A stretch of DNA of 64,000 nt, taken from assembly GCF_900182655.1 (NCBI RefSeq), contig NZ_FXTC01000003.1:248001-312000 (forward strand), given 5' to 3'. Shown here piece by piece: positions 27,493-36,412 of the stretch. The notes beneath the pieces are model-generated. The model ran no database searches and was not told where the DNA came from. It worked only from the letters and a program-made list of their open reading frames with translations. The translations under genes and the position numbers were made by a program. Source of the DNA: Chryseobacterium rhizoplanae (GTDB taxonomy: Bacteria; Bacteroidota; Bacteroidia; Flavobacteriales; Weeksellaceae). Position 1 is the first letter of the stretch; the number at the start of each line of letters is the position of its first letter.

Positions 27493-28506
27493 ATGCAGGA
27501 AAATTTTTCATTACAACCTTATAACACTTTCGGTGTTGAAGCCAAAGCCCGCTATTTTACTGAAGTCAATACAATTGATGAATTAAAAGAGGCTCTTATT
27601 TTCTCGAAAAACCAATCTCTTCAGCTTCTGTTTTTGGGAGGAGGAAGTAATATTCTTCTTACCAAAGATTTTGACGGTCTTGCTATCAGACTTAATTTAA
27701 AAGGAATTACTGCAGAGAGCATCAACGAAAATGAAGTATTGGTAACCGCAAAAGCAGGTGAAAACTGGCATGAATTTGTGATGTACTGCCTGCAGCAGAA
27801 TTTTGGAGGACTGGAAAACCTTTCTTTAATTCCCGGAAATGTAGGCACTTCTCCGATGCAGAATATCGGGGCTTATGGGACAGAAATCAAAGATGTTTTT
27901 GTAAGCTGTAAGGTATTGGATTTAGAAAATCCTGAAGTAAGAACATTCAACCTTGAACAGTGCAAATTCGGTTACAGAGATTCTATCTTCAAACAGGAAG
28001 GAAAAGGCAGATATGTGATTCTGGAAGTCACTTTTAAACTTACCAGAAAAGATCATTCTATCAAAACAGAATATGGCGCGATCCAATCTGAACTGGAAAA
28101 TCTTGGCATTGAAAATCCAACCATTCAGGATATTTCCAAAGCGGTCATCAATATAAGACAAAGCAAACTGCCGGATCCTAAAGAAATCGGAAATGCCGGA
28201 AGCTTTTTCAAAAATCCAACGATTCCTCTAGCTCAATTTGAAGATTTAAAACAAAAGTTTGAAAATATTCAAGGCTATCCAAATGGCGATATGGTAAAAG
28301 TTCCTGCCGGATGGCTGATTGAACAATGCGGTTGGAAAGGAAAGCAGATTGGAAATGTAGCTTCACACAAATTGCAGTCCCTGGTTATCATCAATGCTAC
28401 CGGAAATGCTACCGGAAAAGAAATTTTTGACTTTTCTACTGAAATCATCAACTCTGTGAAAGAAAAATTCGGAATAGAATTAGAAAGGGAAGTGAATATC
28501 ATTTAA
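27493..28506 (+). CDS. murB: UDP-N-acetylmuramate dehydrogenase MurB
   Basis: The 337-residue flavoenzyme reduces the enolpyruvyl group made by MurA to give UDP-MurNAc. The FAD-binding segment has FLGGGSNILLTKDFDG (47-62) and SLIPGNVGTSPMQNIGAYG (111-129). The active-site YRDS (Arg162) and GNAGSFFKNP (Ser237) are present, with the catalytic glutamate near the C-terminal ELEREVNI. It is a type I MurB because the extra loop with the YRDS tyrosine is present. murA lies elsewhere in the window, so the pathway genes are not clustered. Confidence 0.97.
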   Translation: MQENFSLQPYNTFGVEAKARYFTEVNTIDELKEALIFSKNQSLQLLFLGGGSNILLTKDFDGLAIRLNLKGITAESINENEVLVTAKAGENWHEFVMYCLQQNFGGLENLSLIPGNVGTSPMQNIGAYGTEIKDVFVSCKVLDLENPEVRTFNLEQCKFGYRDSIFKQEGKGRYVILEVTFKLTRKDHSIKTEYGAIQSELENLGIENPTIQDISKAVINIRQSKLPDPKEIGNAGSFFKNPTIPLAQFEDLKQKFENIQGYPNGDMVKVPAGWLIEQCGWKGKQIGNVASHKLQSLVIINATGNATGKEIFDFSTEIINSVKEKFGIELEREVNII

Positions 28507-28521
28507 TCTACAAATATATAG

Positions 28522-28552
28522 AGGCTGATTCGATTGGAATACAGCCTTTTTC
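28522..28552 (+). terminator. murB terminator
   Basis: AGGCTG (28522-28527) pairs with CAGCCT (28542-28547) around a 14-base loop, followed by TTTTTC. Confidence 0.6.
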
Positions 28553-28588
28553 ATTACTGATTTTTCCGGGAATATAGCGCGAATGATA

Positions 28589-28792
28589 GTTGGAAAACGC
28601 AAGGACGCAATTTTTCTGATATATGTTATGCTTTAAGACGCAAAAATTTTATCTGCGATAAAATTGAATACCGTATAATCTTTTTGCTACAATATTTTTA
28701 TAACATTTCATGCTTGCTGAAAATCTTTGATTTTTTTTAAGTATTAAAAACTGTGTATTATTCAAAATCTTTGCGCCCTTGCGTTTTCCAAC
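28589..28792. repeat. 204-bp MITE-like element with 22-bp inverted ends
   Basis: The left end begins GTTGGAAAACGCAAGG and continues to 28610. The right end (28771-28792) is the exact inverse except for one base. The interior has no ORF but repeats the ACGCAAAAATTTTATCTGCG theme. This fills the gene-free stretch between murB and proC. There is no clear target duplication and no transposase nearby. Confidence 0.75.
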
Positions 28793-28863
28793 AAAAATTA
28801 ATTCAGAACCAATTCATATCCAGTCTCCAAAAATTCATTATTTTAGCTTAAAAATTACAATTT

Positions 28864-29670
28864 GTGATGAAAATAGCTATTCTTGGAGCCGGAAATATGG
28901 GACTTTCTTTTTCAAAATCATTTTTGAAATACGAGCTGATCAAACCTGAACATCTGCATCTGATTATCAGAAATCAGGAAAAAATCTCCAAAATAGCTGA
29001 AGAATTCCCCAGATCTAAAATTTCCACCTTTGAAGAAGTAAAGGAACTCGATGCTGATTTGATTATCATCGCGGTAAAACCTCAGGATTTTCAGTCCGTT
29101 GCCCAAAATATTCAATTTACTTTAAAAGAAAACCAGATGGTATTATCCATCATGGCGGGAATCAATATTGAAAAAATTCAAAAATTACTGAACCATCCGC
29201 TTGTTGTAAGAGCAATGCCGAACTCTCCTACCCTTCTGGGAATGGGAATTACGGGATATACTGCTGCAGAGGGAATTTCTTTCAGTCAACTCATAAGTAT
29301 AGAAAGACTACTGAACAGCACGGGAAGATCGGTCTATCTGGAAGAAGAAGAACTTCTGGACGGTGTTACGGCACTTTCAGGAAGTGGTCCCGCTTATTTC
29401 TATTACATCATTGATGCAATGATTAAAGCCGGTATTGAAATGGGAATTGAAGAAAACCTCTCTCAACTTTTTGTGAAGCAGACGATGCTGGGAGCTTATC
29501 ACCTGATCAATAACTCAGAAAAAAATCTAGAGGAACTGATTAAAGATGTAGCTTCTAAAGGCGGAACGACAGAAGCCGCTTTAAAAACATTTGAAGACAG
29601 CCGTCTCAAAGAAATTCTGAAAAAGGGAATTCTGAATGCCGAAAAACGCGCCAAGGAACTTAATAATTAA
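28864..29670 (+). CDS. proC: Pyrroline-5-carboxylate reductase ProC
   Basis: The 268-residue enzyme catalyses the last step of proline synthesis, NAD(P)H-dependent reduction of pyrroline-5-carboxylate. The N-terminal Rossmann motif ILGAGNMGLSFSKSF, the VRAMPNSP loop and the C-terminal signature GVTALSGSGPAYFYYIIDAM are present. It is monocistronic, and its stop codon overlaps the end of the convergent vanZ-like gene by 11 bases. Confidence 0.96.
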   Translation: MMKIAILGAGNMGLSFSKSFLKYELIKPEHLHLIIRNQEKISKIAEEFPRSKISTFEEVKELDADLIIIAVKPQDFQSVAQNIQFTLKENQMVLSIMAGINIEKIQKLLNHPLVVRAMPNSPTLLGMGITGYTAAEGISFSQLISIERLLNSTGRSVYLEEEELLDGVTALSGSGPAYFYYIIDAMIKAGIEMGIEENLSQLFVKQTMLGAYHLINNSEKNLEELIKDVASKGGTTEAALKTFEDSRLKEILKKGILNAEKRAKELNN

Positions 29671-30073
29671 ACTTTTTTTCAATAATCCTGCAAAATACCC
29701 ATCCCAGATACACCCCAAATGTATTCAGGATGATATCGTCTACCTCAAATATTCCCATTCGTGTAAAGTATTGGAGTGCTTCAACAATAACGATACATGA
29801 GATAAAGCTAAATAATAATGGTTTTAGTTTTTTCAGATCAGGCAAAACCCAGCCCAAAAATCCAAAAGGAATAAACATGATAATATTTCCCAGGACAATC
29901 ATTACAATATCTATTGTCTTATTCGGACCCTGGATAAATTTTATTGTAGAAAAAACGGGTTCTAGCGTAAGGAGATTTTCTTCATACTGAAACCTGCCCA
30001 TTCCCAAAAACATCAGGTAAAGCAGAAACAGAGTATACGGAACAATACTAATTTTATATATTTTCTTTAACAT
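29660..30073 (-). CDS. VanZ-like family membrane protein
   Basis: The 137-residue protein has four membrane segments and the VanZ-like pattern: an IVLGNIIMFIPFGFLGWVLP segment, then a VEALQYFTRMGIFEVDDIILN block with the conserved E-x-x-Q...R...D-x-x-D-x-x-x-N. VanZ relatives are small integral membrane proteins, named after a teicoplanin-resistance gene, that mostly have no assigned role here. It ends inside the proC 3' end and is divergent from lnt. Confidence 0.85.
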   Translation of the reverse strand: MLKKIYKISIVPYTLFLLYLMFLGMGRFQYEENLLTLEPVFSTIKFIQGPNKTIDIVMIVLGNIIMFIPFGFLGWVLPDLKKLKPLLFSFISCIVIVEALQYFTRMGIFEVDDIILNTFGVYLGWVFCRIIEKKFNY

Positions 30074-30104
30074 TGAACTGCTAATATATTCATTTCAAAA
30101 ACAT

Positions 30105-30112
30105 TAAATTTG
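30105..30112 (+). promoter_or_regulatory. -7 element of lnt
   Basis: TAAATTTG, a full consensus match 17 bases before the start codon at 30130. Confidence 0.5.
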
Positions 30113-30129
30113 TGTATTAAAATAATTTA

Positions 30130-31764
30130 ATGAAATACGTTCTACTTACACTTATTTCAGCAATGCTGCTGTCGGTTTCATGGCCAACTTATGGAGTTCC
30201 GTTTTTTATATTTTTTGCCCTTGTTCCTCTTCTGATGATGGAACATGGCGTTTCAAAATTCTCAGATTACAAAAGGAAAAGCTGGGTCGTCTTCGGATTG
30301 TCTTATCTATGTTTTGTGATTTGGAACATAGTCACTACAGGATGGCTGTATGGCTCAAAGAACCCTGACGGAAGCCATTCTCTGATGGCTGTTGTATTCC
30401 CGGTATTGGTCAACTCTCTTTTATATTCATTAGTCTTCCAATGTTATCACTGGTACAAAAATGCCCAGGGAACCTATTGGGGATTAGGATTTCTGATTGC
30501 GATCTGGATGAGTTTTGAAAAATTTCATTTGGGATGGGAATTGACGTGGCCATGGCTGAATCTGGGGAATGTATTCGCCGACTATCCAAAACTGATCCAG
30601 TGGTATGACACTTTAGGAGCTACCGGAGGAAGTTTCTGGATTCTTCTGATCAATGTTCTGATTTTTTATACCGTAAGAACCTGGGAAGCTGGAAGAAAGA
30701 GAAAAGACCTGATTAAAAATTCAGCTATTGTTGGGGCTTTAATTGTTCTGCCAATGATTATTTCAGTGATCAGATACCATAATTTTGACGAAAAACCAAC
30801 CGGACAGGTAAGCGTTCTGATGCTGCAGCCGGATCTTGATCCTTATGCTGAAAAATATTCAAAGGACAGCCTTACCATTGAGCAGGATTTACTGGCACTT
30901 GCTGAAAAAAATTCTACCGGTAAAATTGATTATTATATTGCGCCGGAAACGGCTCTTCCCGGCAGAGGATCTATTTCTGAAACCGCTTTTGAAAAAAGTT
31001 TACTTTTAAACAATATCAAAGGATTTCTCTCCAATCATCCGGGATCTGTTTTTGCAACCGGAATTTCTTCACACCGTTTTTTTTATAATCCTGCTGATTT
31101 ACCTAAAGAAGCTTACCAGATCAATAGCGGTGTTTGGGTGAGCAGTTATAACACAGCAATTCAATTGGTGCCTAACCAGAAAGTACAAGCCTACCACAAA
31201 GGAAAATTGGTGCCCGGTGTTGAAATATTCCCTTATATGAATGTTTTAAAACCACTTTTAGGAGATGCTATGCTCAACCTGGGAGGAACTGTAGCCTCTT
31301 TGGGAACAGACAAAGAAAGAGTTGCTTTTTCAAATCCTTACAACAAAGGGAAACTGGCGCCTATTATCTGCTATGAAAGTATTTACGGGGAGTTTGTAAC
31401 TGACTATGTAAAAAAAGGAGCCAATTTCTTAGCCATTATGACCAATGATTCCTGGTGGGGTGTTACAGAAGGACATAAACAGCTTTTATCTTATGCTAAA
31501 CTTAGAGCCATTGAAACCAGAAGAGAAATTGCCCGCGCTGCAAACAGTGGAATATCTGCCCATATCAATGCTAAAGGTGAGGTGACTGCTGATACTTTCT
31601 ATGGAGACAAAACAGCTTTATTTGCGAAAGTAAACTTGTATGACACCAAGACATTCTATACCAGAGCAGGAGATATCCTTTCAAGGTTTTCCCTATTTGC
31701 ATTGGGGTTCTTACTTTTTTATTACCTGATTGAATGGTTCAAAAAGAAAACGAAGAAAGCGTAA
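30130..31764 (+). CDS. lnt: Apolipoprotein N-acyltransferase Lnt
   Basis: The 544-residue inner-membrane enzyme adds the third acyl chain to the N-terminal cysteine of lipoproteins. Six to eight N-terminal membrane segments are followed by a periplasmic nitrilase-like domain. Its catalytic triad is visible in YIAPETALPG (Glu), AYHKGKLVPGVE (Lys) and PIICYESIYGE (Cys). MTNDSWWG is also typical. A last membrane segment closes the protein. It serves the many lipoproteins seen in this window. Confidence 0.95.
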   Translation: MKYVLLTLISAMLLSVSWPTYGVPFFIFFALVPLLMMEHGVSKFSDYKRKSWVVFGLSYLCFVIWNIVTTGWLYGSKNPDGSHSLMAVVFPVLVNSLLYSLVFQCYHWYKNAQGTYWGLGFLIAIWMSFEKFHLGWELTWPWLNLGNVFADYPKLIQWYDTLGATGGSFWILLINVLIFYTVRTWEAGRKRKDLIKNSAIVGALIVLPMIISVIRYHNFDEKPTGQVSVLMLQPDLDPYAEKYSKDSLTIEQDLLALAEKNSTGKIDYYIAPETALPGRGSISETAFEKSLLLNNIKGFLSNHPGSVFATGISSHRFFYNPADLPKEAYQINSGVWVSSYNTAIQLVPNQKVQAYHKGKLVPGVEIFPYMNVLKPLLGDAMLNLGGTVASLGTDKERVAFSNPYNKGKLAPIICYESIYGEFVTDYVKKGANFLAIMTNDSWWGVTEGHKQLLSYAKLRAIETRREIARAANSGISAHINAKGEVTADTFYGDKTALFAKVNLYDTKTFYTRAGDILSRFSLFALGFLLFYYLIEWFKKKTKKA

Positions 31765-31854
31765 TTGTTAAACACTAATTACACAAATTTTTGCACGAAT
31801 ACCACAAGAATCAACAATCAAAAATTCTGCAGATTCCTCAGATTTATTTCATAA

Positions 31855-31892
31855 AAAAGAGAAAAGCCAGCTGGACGTCTGGCTTTTCTCAT
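31855..31892 (-). terminator. Terminator of the VCBS-repeat cargo gene
   Basis: GAGAAAAGCCAG (31859-31870) pairs exactly with CTGGCTTTTCTC (31879-31890). The T-run exists only on the minus strand. Confidence 0.85.
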
Positions 31893-31916
31893 TGATAGAA
31901 GATAGAATTGATTCAA

Positions 31917-33626
31917 TTATTTAATCGTAAGCTTCCTTGTGGTTATTTCGTTTTTTATCTTCAGTTTTAATAAATACACTCCTTTAGGCAAATGAGAAAC
32001 GTCAATAGACTGATCTCCATTCACACTGATATTCAGTTTTTTTCCATCCATAGAATACATCTCAGCTTCAGAAACTTTTTCTCCTTTGATGTATAATTTA
32101 TCAGATACAGGATTCGGATAGATGATAAGCTGTTTATCAGATTTAATTTCAGCTGCTCCCAATACACTTTGTACAGAAGCATCAGAATACACCTTTGAAG
32201 CATCAATAGATTTCACACTCCAATATACATTCTCAATGCCCGGATCAAGATCCAGGAACCATGATGGGGTCGTCACAACATATTTAGCAATATCATGAGC
32301 TCCCTGTGTAGAACCTACCGTAATTTCATAACGCAATGCATTTACCGGAGTTTTGTCATCCGAAGCGCCACTCCATGTAAAATTAAAACGGTTTCCGTTT
32401 TTGGTCATATTCAGTTGTGTTGGTGGTGCAGGCTTTTCATTTGCGGCAGCAGAATTATTTTTAAATACTTTAGTCAGTGAAGGCAGATCAGAAGCAGCCC
32501 AGTCAAATCCACCCAACAGGATATCCAGATGATGATCATTATTAAAATCAAACAGCTGGACCAATCCCGGACCTCCAAGTGCAGTGATACCTGATAATGT
32601 TCCTTCATTAAATTTATTATTGGAAACATCATAGATATAGGTCTTCACCACAGCATTATAGTTTTCATTTCCTGAAATGATAAAGTCATAATACCCGTCA
32701 TTATTAAGGTCACCAACACTCAGCGAAAGATCTGAAATATCAGTTCCGGTAATTGTTTGAGGGGTGAAATTACCCATACCATTGTTCATCAGAACTGCAA
32801 AATATCCTTCATCATTTCCGTCTCTCCCAATCACGACAATATCCTGAAAACCATCCGCATTGAAGTCTGCAAAATCCATTTTCCCAACAGCTACAGGCGC
32901 GAGATCCTGCGTAGGAGTAAGAACGCCTGCCTGATTCATATACACTTTAGAAACCGGATCACCATTGATATCTGACCCGATAATAACAAGATCAAGAAGC
33001 TTGTCATTATTAAGGTCTACTACTTTAAAGCTTCCGCTTTGAGTTCCGTCAACCCAGTTTGCTGTCAGATCAAAACCGGCACCTGTATTTTTATAATAAT
33101 CCAATGTATTTCCAAACCCTCCTCCATGGGCATATTGAGTTCCGTTGATGGCATAATCCGATTTTCCATCATGATTAAAATCAAAAACTTCTACAGATCC
33201 ATAAATTTTCCCGGGAAGTTCAGCTTCTTTCACAAACCCTGTTCCTGTATTTTTGAATCGGTACTGTTTATAATTTACAACATCCATATAGCTGAGTCCT
33301 GTGGAGATAATATCCATCAGCCCGTCATTATTATAATCAATAAACCTGATATCTCCCAGATGGGTCACATCAGCTCCCAATCCGGCATAAGGTAGTAATG
33401 TTGTTCCATTGTTCTGATATACTTCATTATAAGTATTGTCTACATTTCCATCACCATCAGAATCTATTGCTCCGTTCAGCACGATATCCATTGTACCATT
33501 GTTATCTATATCAGCAATGTCTGCCGCTGAATAATAAAAATTATTCATGCTGGTCTGCACCTCTGTAAAATTCTGGGCCACCAGGCTGACAGGTAACATA
33601 GACAATAAAATATAAATCCTCCTCAT
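31917..33626 (-). CDS. T9SS-secreted VCBS/FG-GAP repeat protein
   Basis: The 569-residue protein has a signal peptide (to about residue 18). At least seven FG-GAP/VCBS-type repeats (about 20-390) carry calcium-loop motifs such as DIDNNGTMDIV, DYNNDGLMDII and DFNADGFQDIV, as in integrin-like propellers. A fibronectin-III-like domain follows (about 400-490), then a type A T9SS sorting domain (about 495-569, with IIYPNPVSDKLYIKG and LPKGVYLLKL). It is probably a surface or secreted binding protein. The minus strand has TATCTTTG at 33655-33662 as a likely -7 element. Confidence 0.88.
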   Translation of the reverse strand: MRRIYILLSMLPVSLVAQNFTEVQTSMNNFYYSAADIADIDNNGTMDIVLNGAIDSDGDGNVDNTYNEVYQNNGTTLLPYAGLGADVTHLGDIRFIDYNNDGLMDIISTGLSYMDVVNYKQYRFKNTGTGFVKEAELPGKIYGSVEVFDFNHDGKSDYAINGTQYAHGGGFGNTLDYYKNTGAGFDLTANWVDGTQSGSFKVVDLNNDKLLDLVIIGSDINGDPVSKVYMNQAGVLTPTQDLAPVAVGKMDFADFNADGFQDIVVIGRDGNDEGYFAVLMNNGMGNFTPQTITGTDISDLSLSVGDLNNDGYYDFIISGNENYNAVVKTYIYDVSNNKFNEGTLSGITALGGPGLVQLFDFNNDHHLDILLGGFDWAASDLPSLTKVFKNNSAAANEKPAPPTQLNMTKNGNRFNFTWSGASDDKTPVNALRYEITVGSTQGAHDIAKYVVTTPSWFLDLDPGIENVYWSVKSIDASKVYSDASVQSVLGAAEIKSDKQLIIYPNPVSDKLYIKGEKVSEAEMYSMDGKKLNISVNGDQSIDVSHLPKGVYLLKLKIKNEITTRKLTIK

Positions 33627-33654
33627 AGTTGTTTTTATTTAGATTAATTAAAAA

Positions 33655-33662
33655 CAAAGATA
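33655..33662 (-). promoter_or_regulatory. -7 element of the VCBS-repeat gene
   Basis: TATCTTTG on the minus strand, a full consensus match about 28 bases before the start codon. Confidence 0.5.
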
Positions 33663-33802
33663 GAATATTAACTTCTTTGCTTAAAAAAAAGCCTGTATGA
33701 ATTATATCAGCACTGATTATCTGCTGTATCCCAAGGATTCTGCTATTTTAAAAATTCATGATTATTAATCAGTCACTTATTTGCAAATATTTTCCAAAAG
33801 AT

Positions 33803-33833
33803 TTGTCTATCTAAAAAATTCTTCGTTATTTTG
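33803..33833 (+). promoter_or_regulatory. Promoter of the rpmB ribosomal operon
   Basis: TTG (33803-33805), exactly 20 bases, then TTATTTTG (33826-33833), one mismatch from TAnnTTTG. The predicted leader is about 30 bases. Confidence 0.6.
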
Positions 33834-33869
33834 CACTCTCAAATATTATACAAATAAGAACATCGAGAT

Positions 33870-34112
33870 ATGTCAAGAATTTGCCAAATAACAGGAAAGC
33901 GTGCAATGGTTGGTAACAACGTTTCTCACGCTAATAACAAAACGAAGCGTCGTTTTGAAATTAACTTATTAGAGAAGAAGTTTTACCTTCCAGAGCAAGA
34001 TAAGCACGTAACACTGAAAGTATCAGCTCATGGATTGAGAGTGATTAACAAGATTGGAATCGAGGAAGCTATTGAAAGAGCTACTAGAAACGGATTGATT
34101 AAAAAGAATTAA
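33870..34112 (+). CDS. rpmB: 50S ribosomal protein bL28
   Basis: The 80-residue basic protein starts with [20 protein letters not shown], the typical bL28 opening, and continues with [12 protein letters not shown] and a C-terminal GLIKKN. It is part of the large ribosomal subunit. It heads a three-gene operon with rpmG (6 bases on) and a DUF4295 gene, a common bacterial pairing. Confidence 0.97.
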   Translation: MSRICQITGKRAMVGNNVSHANNKTKRRFEINLLEKKFYLPEQDKHVTLKVSAHGLRVINKIGIEEAIERATRNGLIKKN

Positions 34113-34118
34113 TAAATC

Positions 34119-34301
34119 ATGGCAAAAAAAGGAAATAGAGTTCAAGTAATCCTTGAATGTACAGAGCACAAAGAAAGCGGTATGCCAGGAATGTCTAGAT
34201 ACATTTCTACAAAAAATAAAAAGAACACTACAGAGAGATTGGAATTGAAAAAATACAATCCTGTTCTTAAGAGATCTACCCTTCACAAAGAAATTAAGTA
34301 A
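34119..34301 (+). CDS. rpmG: 50S ribosomal protein bL33
   Basis: The 60-residue protein has the bL33 pattern [20 protein letters not shown] and a C-terminal [24 protein letters not shown] end. Only one of the usual zinc-binding cysteines remains (the C of LECTEH), so it is the zinc-free C-minus form. It lies 6 bases after rpmB. Confidence 0.95.
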   Translation: MAKKGNRVQVILECTEHKESGMPGMSRYISTKNKKNTTERLELKKYNPVLKRSTLHKEIK

Positions 34302-34321
34302 TTTATAAATAATAACTTACC

Positions 34322-34474
34322 ATGGCAAAGAAAGTAGTAGCAACCCTACAAAGCGGTCAGTCTAAGAAAATGACGAAAGTGGTGAAAATGGTTAAGTCTT
34401 CTAAATCAGGAGCTTACGTTTTCGAAGAAAAAGTAATGAATGCTGACGAAGTAGACGGTTATTTGAAAAAATAA
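34322..34474 (+). CDS. DUF4295 small ribosome-associated protein
   Basis: A 50-residue lysine-rich protein (MAKKVVATLQSGQSKKMTKV start, end DEVDGYLKK) fills the space after rpmG. It belongs to DUF4295, a Bacteroidota family always found beside rpmG in my experience. From memory, a Bacteroidota-specific large-subunit protein called bL38 was reported from a flavobacterial ribosome, and this may be it; I cannot check. The gene is 20 bases after rpmG and ends at a terminator. Confidence 0.88.
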   Translation: MAKKVVATLQSGQSKKMTKVVKMVKSSKSGAYVFEEKVMNADEVDGYLKK

Positions 34475-34495
34475 TCAGTACTTTGTTTACAATAT

Positions 34496-34527
34496 AAAAA
34501 ACTACTCATATTTTGGGTAGTTTTTTT
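34496..34527 (+). terminator. Terminator of the rpmB operon
   Basis: AAAACTAC (34498-34505) pairs with GTAGTTTT (34517-34524), followed by further T's. Confidence 0.75.
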
Positions 34528-34529
34528 GT

Positions 34530-34537
34530 TATCTTTG
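34530..34537 (+). promoter_or_regulatory. -7 element of the RidA-like/ftsY operon
   Basis: TATCTTTG, a full consensus match starting just after the rpmB operon terminator and 26 bases before the next ATG. Confidence 0.55.
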
Positions 34538-34563
34538 TGCACCAGATTATTAATCAGTAAAGT

Positions 34564-35031
34564 ATGAAAAAGATACTTGTTCTGGCCTGCACAGCAACTT
34601 TTCTATTTTCATTCAGTCAGAAAACAATGAACCCTGTAGAATATAAAAGTTCGCCAAAAGTTTTCAACATCAAAGGACTGTCACAGTCAGTAAGTATTGA
34701 CTGCGGGAGTTCCAAAATGATTTTATTATCTGGACAGGTGCCTTTGGATCCGGAGGGTAATCTTGTGGGAAAAACGATAGAGGAGCAGACTCAGCAGGTT
34801 TTCAAAAATATCGAGAATATCCTGAAAGAATATGGAGGAACAGGAAAAGACATCATTAAACTGGGAATCTTTACCACAGACATCAAAAAAACACCTGATT
34901 TCAGAAAAGTAAGGGATTTGTATGTCAATCTTCAAAACCCTCCTGTAAGCAGCCTTGTGGAAGTAAGCAGGCTCTTCAGAGATGATGTGCTTATAGAAGT
35001 AGAAGCCACAGCAGTGATTAAAAATAAATAA
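34564..35031 (+). CDS. RidA-family protein with a signal peptide
   Basis: The 155-residue protein is a Rid/YjgF domain (about residues 28-152) preceded by a Sec-type signal sequence (MKKILVLACTATFLFSFSQK). The RidA features are SGQVPLDPEGNLVG, the QVFKNIENIL helix, and the active-site arginine region VSRLFRDDVLIEVEATAVI. Cytoplasmic RidA hydrolyses reactive enamine/imine intermediates from PLP enzymes, but here export is predicted, so the substrate must be something in the periplasm. It lies 16 bases before ftsY and shares its promoter. Confidence 0.85.
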   Translation: MKKILVLACTATFLFSFSQKTMNPVEYKSSPKVFNIKGLSQSVSIDCGSSKMILLSGQVPLDPEGNLVGKTIEEQTQQVFKNIENILKEYGGTGKDIIKLGIFTTDIKKTPDFRKVRDLYVNLQNPPVSSLVEVSRLFRDDVLIEVEATAVIKNK

Positions 35032-35046
35032 GAATAAACTAAAACT

Positions 35047-36000
35047 ATGAGTTGGTTTAAAAATATTTTCAAAAAAGAAGAAAAAGAAACCTTAGACAAA
35101 GGATTGGAAAAATCCAGCCAGGGATTCTTTGAAAAAATGACGAAAGCCGTAGTCGGTAAAAGCAAAGTAGATGATGAAGTTCTTGATGATCTGGAAGAAA
35201 TACTGATTGCATCCGATGTAGGCGCCTCTACTACTATCAAAATCATAGGAAGAATTGAAGAACGTGTTGCCAGAGACAAATATGTAAGCGTAAACGAACT
35301 GGATAAAATTCTTCGTGATGAGATTTCAGGGCTCCTGCTTGAAAATCCTCATGCCAGTACAGGAAATATTGATACCTCCAAAAAACCTTATGTCATCATG
35401 GTGGTAGGAGTAAATGGAGTGGGAAAAACAACAACTATCGGAAAACTGGCTCACCAGTTCAAATCAGAGGGTAAAAAAGTAGTTCTCGGAGCTGCTGACA
35501 CCTTCAGAGCCGCTGCAGTAGATCAACTGGTGATCTGGAGCGAAAGAGTAGGCGTTCCCATCGTAAAACAGGAAATGGGATCTGACCCTGCTTCCGTGGC
35601 ATTTGACACTGTACAAAGCGCTGTAGCACAAAATGCAGACGTTGTGATCATTGATACGGCAGGAAGACTTCACAATAAGATCAACCTGATGAACGAACTT
35701 TCCAAGATCAAAAGAGTAATGCAGAAAGTAATTCCTGATGCTCCTCATGAAATCCTGTTGGTTCTGGATGGTTCTACCGGACAGAATGCCTTTGAACAGG
35801 CAAAACAGTTTACAGCAGCAACGGAAGTAAACGCATTGGCAGTTACAAAACTAGACGGAACAGCAAAAGGAGGCGTGGTAATTGGTATCTCTGACCAGTT
35901 CCAGATTCCGGTTAAATATATTGGTGTAGGCGAAAAAATGCAGGATCTACAGCTTTTTAATGGTACGGAATTTGTAGACTCATTCTTCAAGAAAAGATGA
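35047..36000 (+). CDS. ftsY: Signal recognition particle receptor FtsY
   Basis: The 317-residue SRP receptor GTPase has a short acidic/basic N-terminus (no long A domain), then the N and G domains. The P-loop is GVNGVGKT (121-128). DTFRAAAVDQL, DTAGRLH, TKLDGTAKGG and the closing GVGEKMQDLQLF are all present. It brings SRP-bound ribosomes to the SecYEG translocon. The gene follows the exported RidA-like gene closely. Confidence 0.97.
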   Translation: MSWFKNIFKKEEKETLDKGLEKSSQGFFEKMTKAVVGKSKVDDEVLDDLEEILIASDVGASTTIKIIGRIEERVARDKYVSVNELDKILRDEISGLLLENPHASTGNIDTSKKPYVIMVVGVNGVGKTTTIGKLAHQFKSEGKKVVLGAADTFRAAAVDQLVIWSERVGVPIVKQEMGSDPASVAFDTVQSAVAQNADVVIIDTAGRLHNKINLMNELSKIKRVMQKVIPDAPHEILLVLDGSTGQNAFEQAKQFTAATEVNALAVTKLDGTAKGGVVIGISDQFQIPVKYIGVGEKMQDLQLFNGTEFVDSFFKKR

Positions 36001-36072
36001 TTTATATCATGTTTTCCCTTATATTAGCAACAAATCAATTTTAAATATTAACAATTAAAAAAATTTGCAACT

Positions 36073-36333
36073 ATGGGAATACTAACATGGATCTTATTCG
36101 GTCTTATTGCAGGTGCAATCGCTAAAATGATCATGCCCGGAACTCAGGGAGGAGGATGGCTAATCACTATTATCCTGGGAATTCTGGGAGCATTTATAGG
36201 AGGAGCTATAGGAGTTTACATTCTTCATTGGGGAGATGTCACTTCATTCTGGAATCCGAGAAGCTGGATTCTTTCAATCGGAGGCGCATTAATTATCCTC
36301 TGGATTTATGGAATGGCTACCAAGAAAAGCTGA
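36073..36333 (+). CDS. GlsB/YeaQ/YmgE-family membrane protein
   Basis: The 86-residue protein has three membrane segments rich in glycine: MGILTWILFGLIAGAIAKMI, then GGWLITIILGILGAFIGGAIG, then a last segment. This is the Transgly_assoc (GlsB/YeaQ) pattern of small stress-response membrane proteins; their exact role is unclear. It stands alone and ends at a bidirectional terminator shared with sppA. Confidence 0.87.
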   Translation: MGILTWILFGLIAGAIAKMIMPGTQGGGWLITIILGILGAFIGGAIGVYILHWGDVTSFWNPRSWILSIGGALIILWIYGMATKKS

Positions 36334-36353
36334 TATTAACGCTGATAAAAAAA

Positions 36354-36392
36354 TAAAATCCTGGATCTGAAATTTCAGATCCGGGATTTTTG
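36354..36392. terminator. Bidirectional terminator glsB-like / sppA
   Basis: A long stem with AAATCC-GGATCTGAAATTTCAGATCC-GGATTT symmetry and A/T runs on both sides. Confidence 0.88.
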
Positions 36393-36412
36393 TATACAAT
36401 ATAAAATTTAGT

